From positions 124,001-188,000 of the forward strand of contig JBLWWJ010000004.1 of NCBI GenBank assembly GCA_048268005.1: a DNA stretch of 64,000 bases. Direction: 5' to 3'. A program made the position numbers and the translations under genes. The notes below the pieces were generated by a model. It was not told the DNA's origin. It searched no databases and saw nothing but the letters and a program-made list of their open reading frames with translations. Positions 8,413 through 16,431 of this stretch are shown here, one piece after another (the stretch's first letter is position 1; the number at the start of each line of letters is the position of its first letter). The DNA is from Ancylomarina sp048268005 (GTDB taxonomy: Bacteria; Bacteroidota; Bacteroidia; Bacteroidales; Marinifilaceae).

Positions 8413-8436
8413 AAAAGTACTTTGAATTACAAAGTA
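8413..8436 (-). promoter_or_regulatory. Operator copy 1, upstream of the membrane protein-HTH genes
   Basis: ACTTTG-AATTA-CAAAGT inverted repeat. It matches the sequence before creD at 23 of 24 bases and ends next to the ATG at 8412, implying a very short leader. Confidence 0.7.
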
Positions 8437-8525
8437 AAACTACAAATAAATATTAATAAAACAAATTTGCATTCTGTAATGATAAGAGATCTGAGTATCT
8501 AATCATGGGTAAATAGTAGAAATAA

Positions 8526-8552
8526 CCCTCAATCTAAATATCAGATTGAGGG
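8526..8552 (-). terminator. Hairpin after the 8573-9064 gene
   Basis: CCCTCAATCT and AGATTGAGGG form a perfect 10-bp stem with a 7-nt loop. The T tracts on either side are weak. Confidence 0.65.
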
Positions 8553-8572
8553 TCTTTCTCAAATATGATTTG

Positions 8573-9064
8573 TTACTTTTTTTTAGGTTTGAATACGGAT
8601 ATGAAAATGGTGATAATAAGTGTGCCAGTCATACAAACTCCCATAATATTCTGGGAGTTGTCGTACCATTGGTATTCTGTTTCATGCAGCGCCTTTAGTC
8701 CAATTTCACCTGATATTCTTGCCATTTCGGTAATCCAAGGTCCTGAATATATAGTTCCCAGAATGATAATGGCTAAAGTAATAATCCATTTAAAAGTCAT
8801 CCAGCCATGTTTAAAATAGCCCCACTTTGTATATTGTGAATATATCCAGCCTGTAATTAAACTTAGCACTGCGGCTGGAACTAATATTTTCATATCTATA
8901 AAATGAACGATCTGATTCATTAGATGTAATTGCTCACCAGTTTCTACATTGGAGCGCATAAATCGAAGAAGAAACATGATTAGACCAGTTGTAATCCATA
9001 CTCCTGCGGCGAGTAAGTGAATCGATTTAAGCCATTTTTTTTGTGTTATTGATAGTTCTTTCAT
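8573..9064 (-). CDS. Four-helix integral membrane protein (DUF2269-like)
   Basis: A 163-residue protein with four predicted membrane helices. The first contains a conserved-looking His (KSIHLLAAGVWITTGLIMFLL, residues 14-34). The others lie near 56-72, 88-106 and 140-157. The pattern resembles the DUF2269/CopD-like group of small membrane proteins, but I cannot assign it firmly. The tail is basic (KPKKK). The gene lies only 5 bases after the MarR gene on the same strand, so the two are almost certainly one operon and this protein is likely a target of that regulator. No transport substrate can be read from the sequence. Confidence 0.65.
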   Translation of the reverse strand: MKELSITQKKWLKSIHLLAAGVWITTGLIMFLLRFMRSNVETGEQLHLMNQIVHFIDMKILVPAAVLSLITGWIYSQYTKWGYFKHGWMTFKWIITLAIIILGTIYSGPWITEMARISGEIGLKALHETEYQWYDNSQNIMGVCMTGTLIITIFISVFKPKKK

Positions 9065-9069
9065 GCTCT

Positions 9070-9516
9070 TTATTTTAAATAATTCTCAGTGTTTATAATT
9101 ACTTTTTTCAGATGTTGCACCATGAACTCTTTAGTTTGTTCGTCAAATCCTTCCAGTGCTATATTTGTTGATTCATGGGCACATTGATGAAGTTGATTAT
9201 TTAATTTTTGGCCTCTTTCGGTGATGAATAGTTTGAATATACGTTTATCAAACTCATCTCTCTTTTTCGTTATAAAACCAGCCAGTTCCAGTTTTTGACT
9301 GATTCGGCTCATATTTGCAAAATCTTTATAGGTGACTTTACTGAGTTCTCCTATGGTCATGCCATTGGATTTATCGAGGTAATAGAGAACATTCCATTGT
9401 TCAGGAGTTATGTCCAGATTGTTATCGTTCAGTATTTTGAAGAAAACGCGTTTAATCATGATTGCACTAATTGCAATGTGATGATTAACAGATTTTGAAA
9501 GGTCTACTTTATTCAT
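9070..9516 (-). CDS. MarR-family transcriptional regulator
   Basis: A 148-residue winged-helix repressor. The helical dimerisation arms are at both ends. The DNA-binding core LDITPEQWNVLYYLDKSNGMTIGELSKVTY leads into the recognition helix ANMSRISQKLELAGFI and a wing with the family's DxR signature (KKRDEFDKRIFKLFIT). It is the first gene of a two-gene operon with a small membrane protein. Its own promoter is overlaid by two related palindromes (9529-9540 and 9548-9573), strong sequence evidence for autorepression. There is no single conserved N-terminal cysteine of the OhrR type, so the inducer is not predictable; lipophilic or phenolic ligands are usual for the family. Confidence 0.88.
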   Translation of the reverse strand: MNKVDLSKSVNHHIAISAIMIKRVFFKILNDNNLDITPEQWNVLYYLDKSNGMTIGELSKVTYKDFANMSRISQKLELAGFITKKRDEFDKRIFKLFITERGQKLNNQLHQCAHESTNIALEGFDEQTKEFMVQHLKKVIINTENYLK

Positions 9517-9528
9517 ATATTTATTTGA

Positions 9529-9540
9529 TTGTCATGACAA
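9529..9540. promoter_or_regulatory. MarR operator, proximal
   Basis: Perfect 12-bp palindrome TTGTCATGACAA overlapping the -7 element and transcription start region of the MarR gene. Confidence 0.7.
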
Positions 9541-9566
9541 ATATATGAAAATACTTGTTGTGACAA
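9538..9566 (-). promoter_or_regulatory. Promoter of the MarR operon
   Basis: On the minus strand, TTG (9566-9564), an 18-base spacer and TATATTTG (9545-9538) match the Bacteroidota -33/-7 consensus, 22 bases before the ATG. Confidence 0.75.
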
Positions 9567-9573
9567 GTATTTT
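9548..9573. promoter_or_regulatory. MarR operator, distal
   Basis: AAAATACTTGT-TGTG-ACAAGTATTTT is a perfect 11-bp inverted repeat covering the -33 element and spacer. Its core TTGTNNTGACAA is shared with the proximal operator, with a 26-base offset. Confidence 0.75.
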
Positions 9574-9635
9574 GAGAGATATTATGCAATATTCGAGATT
9601 TTCTTTAATATTGGTTGATTAAAATAAAACTTAGA

Positions 9636-10220
9636 ATGAAGGAAATAGAATCACTATTCAATTTTATAGCTTGTTATATTATTGTTGATGAGGACTTGAA
9701 ATCCCGTATTTATGATATTGCAAAGGTAAATTCATACCCTGAAAATTCAATTATCACTCAAGAAGGACAGTATAGCCGTCGTTTTCGATATTTGTATTCT
9801 GGCTGTGTGCGTTTTCATGCCAATTACGATGGTAAGGAAGTGACTACCTGGATAGAAGTCGCGAATCAGTTGTTACCATCTTACGATGGTTTCTCATTTG
9901 ATAGGCCGGGAGGTGAAACGCTTGAGGCTTCTGTTGATTCTGTAGTTGTTGAAATTGCGAGTGATGATTTCCTTAAACTGTTAGAAGAATTTCCTCAGAT
10001 GGAACGATTTGCCAGACTATGGCTTGAGAAGGAAATGTCTGCTCAGTTAGAGTTTTACAAGTTCTTTATGTTTATGTCGGCAAAGGAGAAGTATAAACGA
10101 CTGCGTTCTTACGCTCCGGATATCGATTTAAAGGTAAAAGCGATTCATATCGCTTCTTTTCTAGGGATTAGTCCAGAAACACTCAGTAGACTGCGTGCTG
10201 AACATTTGAAATCTAATTAA
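9636..10220 (+). CDS. Crp/Fnr-family transcriptional regulator
   Basis: A 194-residue protein with an N-terminal cyclic-nucleotide-type beta-roll (about residues 15-115, including SIITQEGQYSRRFRYLYSGCVRF), a long dimer helix and a C-terminal HTH. The roll lacks the phosphate-binding RTA motif of cAMP-responsive Crp, and there is no FNR cysteine cluster, so the ligand is unknown. The recognition helix (SPETLSRLRAE) has Glu181, Ser184 and Arg185, the residues with which FNR reads TTGAT. A perfect TTGAT-N4-ATCAA box lies just downstream, in front of the co-oriented SMR exporter gene. I start at the ATG at 9636; a TTG at 9615 would add seven residues. The likely role is control of the neighbouring exporter. 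Confidence 0.85.
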   Translation: MKEIESLFNFIACYIIVDEDLKSRIYDIAKVNSYPENSIITQEGQYSRRFRYLYSGCVRFHANYDGKEVTTWIEVANQLLPSYDGFSFDRPGGETLEASVDSVVVEIASDDFLKLLEEFPQMERFARLWLEKEMSAQLEFYKFFMFMSAKEKYKRLRSYAPDIDLKVKAIHIASFLGISPETLSRLRAEHLKSN

Positions 10221-10227
10221 ATATTTC

Positions 10228-10241
10228 TTGATATAGATCAA
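10228..10241. promoter_or_regulatory. FNR-type box before the SMR exporter gene
   Basis: TTGATATAGATCAA is a perfect TTGAT-N4-ATCAA palindrome. It is centred about 43 bases before the likely start of transcription, judged from a near-consensus TTAATTTG at 10264-10271. That is close to the class II activator position. Confidence 0.7.
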
Positions 10242-10296
10242 TTTCTTTTTTCTGTTTGGGTGGTTAATTTGCACCTATAAACGAAATACAGAAAAT

Positions 10297-10617
10297 ATGA
10301 ATTGGATTTTATTAATATTAGCAGGATTATTTGAAGTTGGTTTTACGACTTGTCTTAAAATGTCAGATGGTTTTACAAAATTGATGCCTTCATTGGGATT
10401 CCTTTTTTTCTCAGCAACGAGTTTTATTTTACTTACTCGAGTTATAAAAACAATACCTCTTGGAACAGCTTATGCTATATGGACAGGAATTGGAGCGGTA
10501 GGGACGGTTCTTATAGGAATTCTTTTTTTCAAAGAGTCTGTTGACATGTTAAAGTTGTTCTTCATTTTCTTATTAATTGCTTCTATAATTGGTCTGAAGT
10601 TAGTCTCGGCTCATTGA
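10297..10617 (+). CDS. Small multidrug resistance-family exporter (Gdx/SugE-like)
   Basis: A 106-residue, four-helix inner-membrane transporter that should act as an antiparallel dimer driven by proton exchange. The essential first-helix glutamate is in AGLFEVGFT (Glu14). The GTAYAIWTGIGAVGT segment is typical of the SugE/Gdx subgroup, whose studied members export guanidinium, rather than of broad EmrE-type pumps. No guanidine riboswitch fold is evident in the 76-base leader. Instead the leader has an FNR-type box and follows a Crp/Fnr regulator gene, suggesting activation by that protein. Substrate assignment is inference from subgroup motifs. The encoded protein keeps all four helices and normal length. 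Confidence 0.82.
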   Translation: MNWILLILAGLFEVGFTTCLKMSDGFTKLMPSLGFLFFSATSFILLTRVIKTIPLGTAYAIWTGIGAVGTVLIGILFFKESVDMLKLFFIFLLIASIIGLKLVSAH

Positions 10618-10636
10618 GTTAAGGTTTGCTAATAAC

Positions 10637-10667
10637 AAAAAAAAACTCCCCGCTGGTAGGCGAGGAG
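10637..10667 (-). terminator. Rho-independent terminator of the 82-residue HTH gene
   Basis: An 8-bp GC-rich stem with one mismatch and the 6-nt loop TGGTAG (plus strand), followed on the minus strand by nine T. It lies 35 bases past the stop at 10702. Confidence 0.85.
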
Positions 10668-10701
10668 TAGTTCGTATTTAAATTTCGGGTTTTGAAAATT
10701 T

Positions 10702-10950
10702 TTAAGCTTGATCGAGAATGCGAAAGGCGCATTCAAGAATTGTTGTGTCGTCTAGTTCTACTACACCGCCATTAGGCCCTTGTTCAACATGAACACCAAT
10801 ACTTTTACCTTCTCTGTAATTAACACCTCCAAAATAATTTCGGACTGTTTCTACATTAAGATTTAGTTCTTCAGAGATTTTTCTCATGCTGCCCTCAGGA
10901 AGGCGATCTTTGATGTTTCTAAGTTCATTAAATGTGATTGTCTTAGTCAT
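10702..10950 (-). CDS. Small HTH DNA-binding protein
   Basis: An 82-residue protein with a predicted helix-turn-helix in its first half (MRKISEELNLNVETVRNYFGG, residues 22-42) and an acidic, glycine-rich tail with GVHVEQGPNGGVVELDD. Similar small proteins occur widely in Bacteroidales, but I know no assigned function. It is monocistronic with a strong terminator. A possible relation to regulators that use a LacI-like or Xre-like HTH cannot be resolved. It has no signal peptide or membrane segment. Confidence 0.7.
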   Translation of the reverse strand: MTKTITFNELRNIKDRLPEGSMRKISEELNLNVETVRNYFGGVNYREGKSIGVHVEQGPNGGVVELDDTTILECAFRILDQA

Positions 10951-11346
10951 ATGCTATAAGTTTTATTTAAATAAGGAATCAAATTTTCTTAGCTCTTTAA
11001 ATTTAGCGAAAGTATTTTTTAATTGAAAGTTATCAGGGCATAAATCTGCCTGTAAATGAATGTAATCTGTTATTATTTTGAGATATATTTCTCTCTTTGC
11101 TTTTATTCTTCTGGGTTTTTAATTTAGTGTTTAGATTAAATTTAGATTAAAAAAAGGTTTCGCTGTATGTCTCAAAATTTTTACTGGTCAAGATTTGTAT
11201 TATTTAAATCAGATCTATCTGATTTTTTATAAAGCTGTTTGTATCTTAGGTGCGTTATGCCTGATTCTAATCTGAACAATCATTAATTGTTTTATTGGAT
11301 AATAGAAGGCTTTAAAAGGACTAATTTTCTAGAGCCATAAGATATT
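10951..11346. other. Intergenic spacer before the first ClC gene
   Basis: Very AT-rich 396 bases between divergent genes. It contains a tandem TTTAGATTAAA repeat (about 11130-11150) and an 8-bp hairpin AAATCAGA-TCTA-TCTGATTT followed by T (11206-11228). I see no gene and no exact consensus promoter. Confidence 0.5.
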
Positions 11347-13122
11347 GTGAAGAAAAAATCATTATTAGCCCGCTTTCTTATTTGGCGATTAAAGCATGTG
11401 AGCGATCGTCAGTTTATTTCCTTTTTAGGTATTCTTATTGGAATCACCTCAGGATTGGCAGCAGTTGTTATTAAAAATTCAGTTCACTTTATTAGCTCTT
11501 TATTGCAAGGGACATCTGAGCTCGAATATGCTAACTACCTTTATATGGTGTATCCAGCTATTGGTATTAGTGTAGCTGTTATTTTCATCAAGTATATTAT
11601 AAAAAGGCCGGTAAGACATGGAATTCCTAATGTACTTTATAGTATTTCAAAAACGAATGGACAGATAAATAGTCATAATATGTTTTCATCCGTTGTTACT
11701 TCCGCCTTTACAGTAGGTTTTGGTGGCTCCGTGGGATTGGAGGGGCCTACTGTGGCAACAGGTGCTGCTTTGGGGTCTAATATTGGTCGACTGTTTCATT
11801 TAAATTATAAACAAACCACACTTTTGTTAGCTTGTGCATGTACAGGGGCTATGGCAGCTATTTTTAAGGCGCCAATTGCAGCTATTGTATTTGCTATGGA
11901 GGTTATTATGCTCGATCTAACGATGTGGTCACTTGTTCCTCTTTTGTTAGCGTCATCTGCAGCGGTAATTACATCCTATTTCTTTTTGGGTATGGATGTA
12001 CTTTATCCTTTTGAGGTTGATAATGGCTTTGTTATGAAAGATTTGCCATACTATATAGTCCTGGGGATTTTTACGGGCTTATTGGCAACTTACTTTACCA
12101 AGATGTATATGTACATTAATGGTCTGTTTGATAAAATAGGAAAACGATATGCCAAACTGCTTGTTGGTGGTTTGGCACTGGGGATCATTATTTTCTTTTT
12201 CCCATCTCTTTTTGGTGAGGGCTATTATGCTATTAATGCGAGTTTATCGGGAGACTATTCTTATCTGTTTAATAACTCCTTATTCTATTCTTTCAGCGAA
12301 AGTTTTTGGATACTTCTGATTTTATTAGCTTTTGTTATCTTTTTTAAGGTGATTGCTGCCTCCATTACTTTTGGTGCAGGTGGTGTTGGTGGTATTTTTG
12401 CACCAACCCTGTTTATGGGAGTAAATGCAGGTGTTTTGTTTGCTAAAACTGTTCATTATTTAGGCTTTAGAAATATCGAAGTAAATAATTTTGCTTTGAT
12501 TGGTATGGCAGGAATGATTGCAGGTGTGTTACATGCACCCCTTACTGGTTTGTTTCTTATTGCAGATATTTCAGGAGGTTATCAGCTTTTTGTTCCCTTA
12601 ATGATCACCGCCACCGTATCTTATGCAACGGTAAAGAGTTTTGAGCCTCACTCGGTATATACCGTTCAGCTTGCTCGACGTAAAGAGTTAATGACCCACG
12701 ACAAGGATCAAAATGTACTTTCATTGATGCGTGTGACACGTTTGATTGAAAAGAATTTTAATACCATTAATTCTGACGCAACTCTAGGTGATCTTGTGAA
12801 AGTAATAGCTAAATCGCAACGTAATCTCTTTATCGTGATCGATAATGAGAATAATTTTGAAGGCATTGTTAAGCTTGATGATATTCGTGAAATCATGTTT
12901 CAACCCGAGAAATACGATGTGATGTTTGTACGGGATTTAATGATTATGCCAACTGTGGTGATTCAACATGATGAATCGATGGCAGATGTAGCCCGTAAAT
13001 ATCAATACTCGGATAAATTTAATTTGGTAGTATTGCAAGATGGTAAATATTTAGGCTGTGTTTCTCGCGCCCAAATTTTCTCAACTTATCGCAGAATGCT
13101 CAAGCACTTTTCCGAAGATTAG
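11347..13122 (+). CDS. ClC-family chloride channel/transporter with C-terminal CBS pair (copy 1)
   Basis: A 591-residue ClC protein with about ten to eleven buried helices, then two CBS domains (about residues 450-580). The gating glutamate is kept in GLEGP (Glu132), and the position equivalent to the E. coli proton glutamate is also Glu (Glu185 in VFAMEVIM), so H+/Cl- exchange is possible. The GxFxP motif is GGIFAP (about residue 355). The first selectivity motif GSGIP is changed to RHGIP (residues 90-94), replacing the chloride-coordinating serine with His. The start is GTG at 11347. It is followed by a 591-residue paralogue with its own promoter. CBS domains usually bind adenine nucleotides and may regulate gating. 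Confidence 0.9.
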   Translation: MKKKSLLARFLIWRLKHVSDRQFISFLGILIGITSGLAAVVIKNSVHFISSLLQGTSELEYANYLYMVYPAIGISVAVIFIKYIIKRPVRHGIPNVLYSISKTNGQINSHNMFSSVVTSAFTVGFGGSVGLEGPTVATGAALGSNIGRLFHLNYKQTTLLLACACTGAMAAIFKAPIAAIVFAMEVIMLDLTMWSLVPLLLASSAAVITSYFFLGMDVLYPFEVDNGFVMKDLPYYIVLGIFTGLLATYFTKMYMYINGLFDKIGKRYAKLLVGGLALGIIIFFFPSLFGEGYYAINASLSGDYSYLFNNSLFYSFSESFWILLILLAFVIFFKVIAASITFGAGGVGGIFAPTLFMGVNAGVLFAKTVHYLGFRNIEVNNFALIGMAGMIAGVLHAPLTGLFLIADISGGYQLFVPLMITATVSYATVKSFEPHSVYTVQLARRKELMTHDKDQNVLSLMRVTRLIEKNFNTINSDATLGDLVKVIAKSQRNLFIVIDNENNFEGIVKLDDIREIMFQPEKYDVMFVRDLMIMPTVVIQHDESMADVARKYQYSDKFNLVVLQDGKYLGCVSRAQIFSTYRRMLKHFSED

Positions 13123-13447
13123 ATTGTATAGTTTATGCCAAGAATTGACATGATTTATGGACTCAATATTTTTTGAAAAAAAAATCAAATTTCATCATTG
13201 CCTGAATATTATTCTATTACATTTGCACTCGATTTTATAAAAAATCAAAGAGAGAATTCTTTAGTTTATTATAAAGATTGTCAACTTAATACATGGATTA
13301 AATAAAGATTGCTTAGTCTTTTTTTTATGTATTGCACTCTGCTGAGGTTTGCCTGACTCAAGTAGCCATCCAACCGATAAATAGTTTTTTTTAATTTTCA
13401 GAATATTACGAGGTGGGAAAAGCCTCAAGAAAATAATAGTCAGTGTC
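13123..13447. other. Intergenic spacer between the two ClC genes
   Basis: 325 bases holding a clear promoter (13198-13225) for the second ClC gene. I see no real gene; a reverse-strand reading of 79 codons here looks random. Confidence 0.6.
13198..13225 (+). promoter_or_regulatory. Promoter of ClC copy 2
   Basis: TTG (13198-13200), a 17-base spacer and TACATTTG (13218-13225) match the -33/-7 consensus. The leader would be about 215 bases. Confidence 0.6.
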
Positions 13448-15223
13448 ATGAAGAACAAAAGTTTGTTGTCCCGATTTTTAATTTGGAGAATGAAGCACAT
13501 TAAAGAAAGACAGTTTGTTCTGATTCTTAGTTTTTTGGTTGGGATAGTTAGTGGCTTGGCAGCTTTGTTATTAAAAACAACAATTCACCAAACGCATCAC
13601 TTTCTGACGCATAATCTTCATGCTGATTCAGCTAATCTTTTATATTTAGCCTATCCTACAGTTGGTATTCTACTTACTGTTTTGTTTGTGAAATTCTTTG
13701 TCAAGGATAATATAGGACATGGGGTTACACGGATCTTGTATGCCATATCGCAGAAAAACAGTCAAATCAAATCACACAATAATTATTCTTCAATTATAGC
13801 CAGTACATTGACTATTGGTTTTGGTGGATCAGTAGGTGCTGAGGCACCCGTCGTTTTAACAGGTGCGTCTATTGGTTCAAACCTAGGTAGAATGTTCCAT
13901 CTTAACTACAAAACCATTACATTGATGGTTGGATGTGGTGTTGCTGGAGCAATCGGGGGAATTTTTAAGGCTCCCATGGCTGGTATGGTTTTTACCTTAG
14001 AGGTGCTTATGCTGGATTTGACCATGGCTTCTCTAATTCCACTTTTGATATCATCTATTACAGGGGCAAGTATCGCTTACTTCTTCATGGGTAAGGATGT
14101 TTTGTTATCCTATACAGTTACCGAATCCTTTGTGTTATCAAATTTCCCTTATTACATCATACTGGGAATTTTCGCTGGTTTGGTTTCCTTATATTTTACT
14201 CGTGTTGGCATGTATTTGGAATCTCAACTCGAACGGATTAAAAATTGCTATCAGAAGCTGGTACTTGGTGGCTTGGCCTTGGGTATCATGATTTTCTTAT
14301 TTCCACCGCTTTATGGTGAAGGTTATACTACTATTCAAGCATTACTGAATGGTAATATTGATGGTTTGGTAAATAATTCAGTCTTTTATTTCCTAAGAGA
14401 TAATTATTGGTTGCTTCTTGGCTATGTTATTTTAGTCTTAGCTTTTAAAGTTATTGCATCAACTGTTACTACAGGTAGTGGTGGTGTGGGTGGTATTTTT
14501 GCTCCTTCTTTATTTTTGGGTGGTGTATCCGGTTTTTTTGTAGCTCGATTTATTAATGGCTTTAATTTTATCAAACTATCTGAAAGTAATTTTACTCTTT
14601 TAGGAATGGCGGGTATGATGGCTGGTGTGATGCATGCACCACTAACGGCTATCTTCTTGATTGTTGAAATTACGGGTGGTTACGAATTATTTGTACCCAT
14701 AATGATAACGGCTACCATTGCCTATCTAACCATTATGTATTTTGAACCCCATTCAATCTATACAAAACGATTGGCTAAGCGAGGCGAATTGATTACTCAT
14801 AATAAGGATAAAGCCGTTTTAACCCTAATGAAACTCGGGAAAGTGATTGAAACGGATTTGCAGAAAATAGATCCGGATGCCAGTCTTGGTGAGCTGGTTA
14901 AAATTATTTCGCATTCACATCGAAATATTTTCCCTGTTGTAGATGAGGAAGATAAGTTATTGGGGATTGTTTTATTGGATGATATTCGACACATCATGTT
15001 TAATCCTGAGATGTACGAAGAAACCTATGTGCGCAACCTGATGACAATGCCTCCAGCTATTTTAGATGCTGAAGCTCCAATGGATAAGGTGATGAAACAT
15101 TTTGAAGAAACAGGTGCGTGGAATTTACCCGTAATCATGGATGGGAAATATTATGGCTTTGTATCTAAGTCTAAGATTTTTAGTGTTTATCGTAGAGTTT
15201 TAGTTCATTTCTCAGATGAATAA
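13448..15223 (+). CDS. ClC-family chloride channel/transporter with C-terminal CBS pair (copy 2)
   Basis: Tandem paralogue of the preceding gene: identical length (591 residues) and alignable throughout. The gating element reads GAEAP instead of GREGP, so the glutamate is kept (Glu132) but the glycine before the proline is Ala. The inner glutamate is also kept (Glu185 in VFTLEVLM), as is GGIFAP. The first selectivity motif is GHGVT (residues 90-94), even further from GSGIP than in copy 1, with the proline lost. Two CBS domains end the protein (AVLTLMKL to the FSVYRR segment). The ATG is at 13448. The two copies may form a heterodimer or serve different ions; both ideas are inference. Confidence 0.9.
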   Translation: MKNKSLLSRFLIWRMKHIKERQFVLILSFLVGIVSGLAALLLKTTIHQTHHFLTHNLHADSANLLYLAYPTVGILLTVLFVKFFVKDNIGHGVTRILYAISQKNSQIKSHNNYSSIIASTLTIGFGGSVGAEAPVVLTGASIGSNLGRMFHLNYKTITLMVGCGVAGAIGGIFKAPMAGMVFTLEVLMLDLTMASLIPLLISSITGASIAYFFMGKDVLLSYTVTESFVLSNFPYYIILGIFAGLVSLYFTRVGMYLESQLERIKNCYQKLVLGGLALGIMIFLFPPLYGEGYTTIQALLNGNIDGLVNNSVFYFLRDNYWLLLGYVILVLAFKVIASTVTTGSGGVGGIFAPSLFLGGVSGFFVARFINGFNFIKLSESNFTLLGMAGMMAGVMHAPLTAIFLIVEITGGYELFVPIMITATIAYLTIMYFEPHSIYTKRLAKRGELITHNKDKAVLTLMKLGKVIETDLQKIDPDASLGELVKIISHSHRNIFPVVDEEDKLLGIVLLDDIRHIMFNPEMYEETYVRNLMTMPPAILDAEAPMDKVMKHFEETGAWNLPVIMDGKYYGFVSKSKIFSVYRRVLVHFSDE

Positions 15224-15365
15224 AATTATAGTGTGAAAACACCTAAAAATCCTCTTTATTATTGATGCTTTAAGTTGATTATTTGTAACATTGTTCTGTA
15301 ATAAAACGGATTGCTAATGCACTCAGTTTTACGATAGAATTGATACATTTAACTATTATAAAGCC

Positions 15366-16358
15366 ATGAACCCTAAACATTATCAGAGAATTTCTGAAGA
15401 TTTCTGGCAAGGTCGAATTGATGATCTTGAAGACTATGATGCCTTTCGCTGGCATCAGATTATTGAACCAATTAATTTATTGGAAGAAATCGTCGTTGAA
15501 AAGGAGGGCTTTGGATTGCTGGGCTTTTGTTGTGATAAAGGTGTTCAACAAAACCTAGGGCGTGTTGGTACATCCAAAGGTCCTGATAGCATCCGAAAAG
15601 AGCTTTCAAATCTACCTTGTTCATTCCCTAGTACAACCAAAATTTACGATTGTGGTAATATTATTGCTACAGATGAAAAGTTAGAAGACCTTCAGGAAAC
15701 ACTTGCTCAGGCAGTTTTCATAATGCTTAAAAAGGGCTTGTTTCCAATAGTCTTGGGTGGTGGACATGAGATCGCTTACGGACACTATAAAGGAATTGAG
15801 CGTTTTCTAGAGGAATCAAATAATGAGAATCTTGGAATCTTTAATCTTGACGCGCATTTCGATATGCGTCCATACGATAAGGGAACTAGTTCTGGAACTA
15901 TGTTTGCTCAAATAGCTGATGACTGTAAAGCCAAGAATAAACCGTTTAATTATATGGTTGCAGGTATCCAGCAATATGGTAATACAGTTAGTCTTTTTAA
16001 AAAAGCTGATGATCTAAACGTGAAATACCTCATGGCAAAAGATATTAATTCTGCCAATATGTTTAATGTTGGTCAGGATTTATTGAGATATGCCAAAAAA
16101 CAAGATAATATCTACTTTACCTTGTGTTCTGATGTTATTTCCTCAGCATATGCTCCTGGAGTTAGTGCACCTCAACCCTTTGGGCTTCATCCTGAAAAGA
16201 TATTGAAATTGATAAAGATGATGATTCGTTCGGGTAAGGTGATTGCTTTTGATATTGCTGAAATTGCGCCACGATTTGATGAGGATAGTCGTAGCTCAAA
16301 ATTAGCAGCTATTATTGTTTTTGCGGTCATTAATTCCATTCTTGAAGAAAGGATTTAA
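15366..16358 (+). CDS. hutG: Arginase/ureohydrolase-family enzyme, probable formimidoylglutamase
   Basis: A 330-residue binuclear-metal hydrolase of the ureohydrolase fold, likely cleaving N-formimidoyl-glutamate in histidine degradation. Metal-site motifs are GGGHE (about residue 133), DAHFD (about 161-165) and SDVISSAYAPGVSAP near residue 257. GGxHE in place of GGDHS, and the SSGTMF segment, favour formimidoylglutamase over arginase or agmatinase. In the usual S-x-D-x-D-x-x-D-P motif the first Asp is Cys here and the DP pair is SS; only one of the two Asp ligands is present. No other hut gene is adjacent, so the pathway cannot be confirmed from context. Hypothetical alternatives are an arginase-fold protein with altered substrate or metal use. 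Confidence 0.72.
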   Translation: MNPKHYQRISEDFWQGRIDDLEDYDAFRWHQIIEPINLLEEIVVEKEGFGLLGFCCDKGVQQNLGRVGTSKGPDSIRKELSNLPCSFPSTTKIYDCGNIIATDEKLEDLQETLAQAVFIMLKKGLFPIVLGGGHEIAYGHYKGIERFLEESNNENLGIFNLDAHFDMRPYDKGTSSGTMFAQIADDCKAKNKPFNYMVAGIQQYGNTVSLFKKADDLNVKYLMAKDINSANMFNVGQDLLRYAKKQDNIYFTLCSDVISSAYAPGVSAPQPFGLHPEKILKLIKMMIRSGKVIAFDIAEIAPRFDEDSRSSKLAAIIVFAVINSILEERI

Positions 16359-16402
16359 TCTTAAGAAATTGTTATCCTTTTTCAAAAAGGAAAGGCTTTC
16401 TC

Positions 16403-16431
16403 TTGTATATATCTGAATTATTTTATCTTTG
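16403..16431 (+). promoter_or_regulatory. Promoter of the LacI-family gene
   Basis: TTG (16403-16405), an 18-base spacer and TATCTTTG (16424-16431). The predicted leader is about 160 bases. Confidence 0.65.

Noticed and set aside
10221..10296. Guanidine riboswitch before the SMR gene
   Set aside because: The 76-base leader is too short and lacks the conserved guanidine-I features; it holds an FNR-type box instead.
13261..13500. 79-codon reverse-strand reading between the two ClC genes
   Set aside because: Composition is low-complexity, it overlaps the start of ClC copy 2 on the other strand, and it covers that gene's likely leader. No domain or conserved start is visible.
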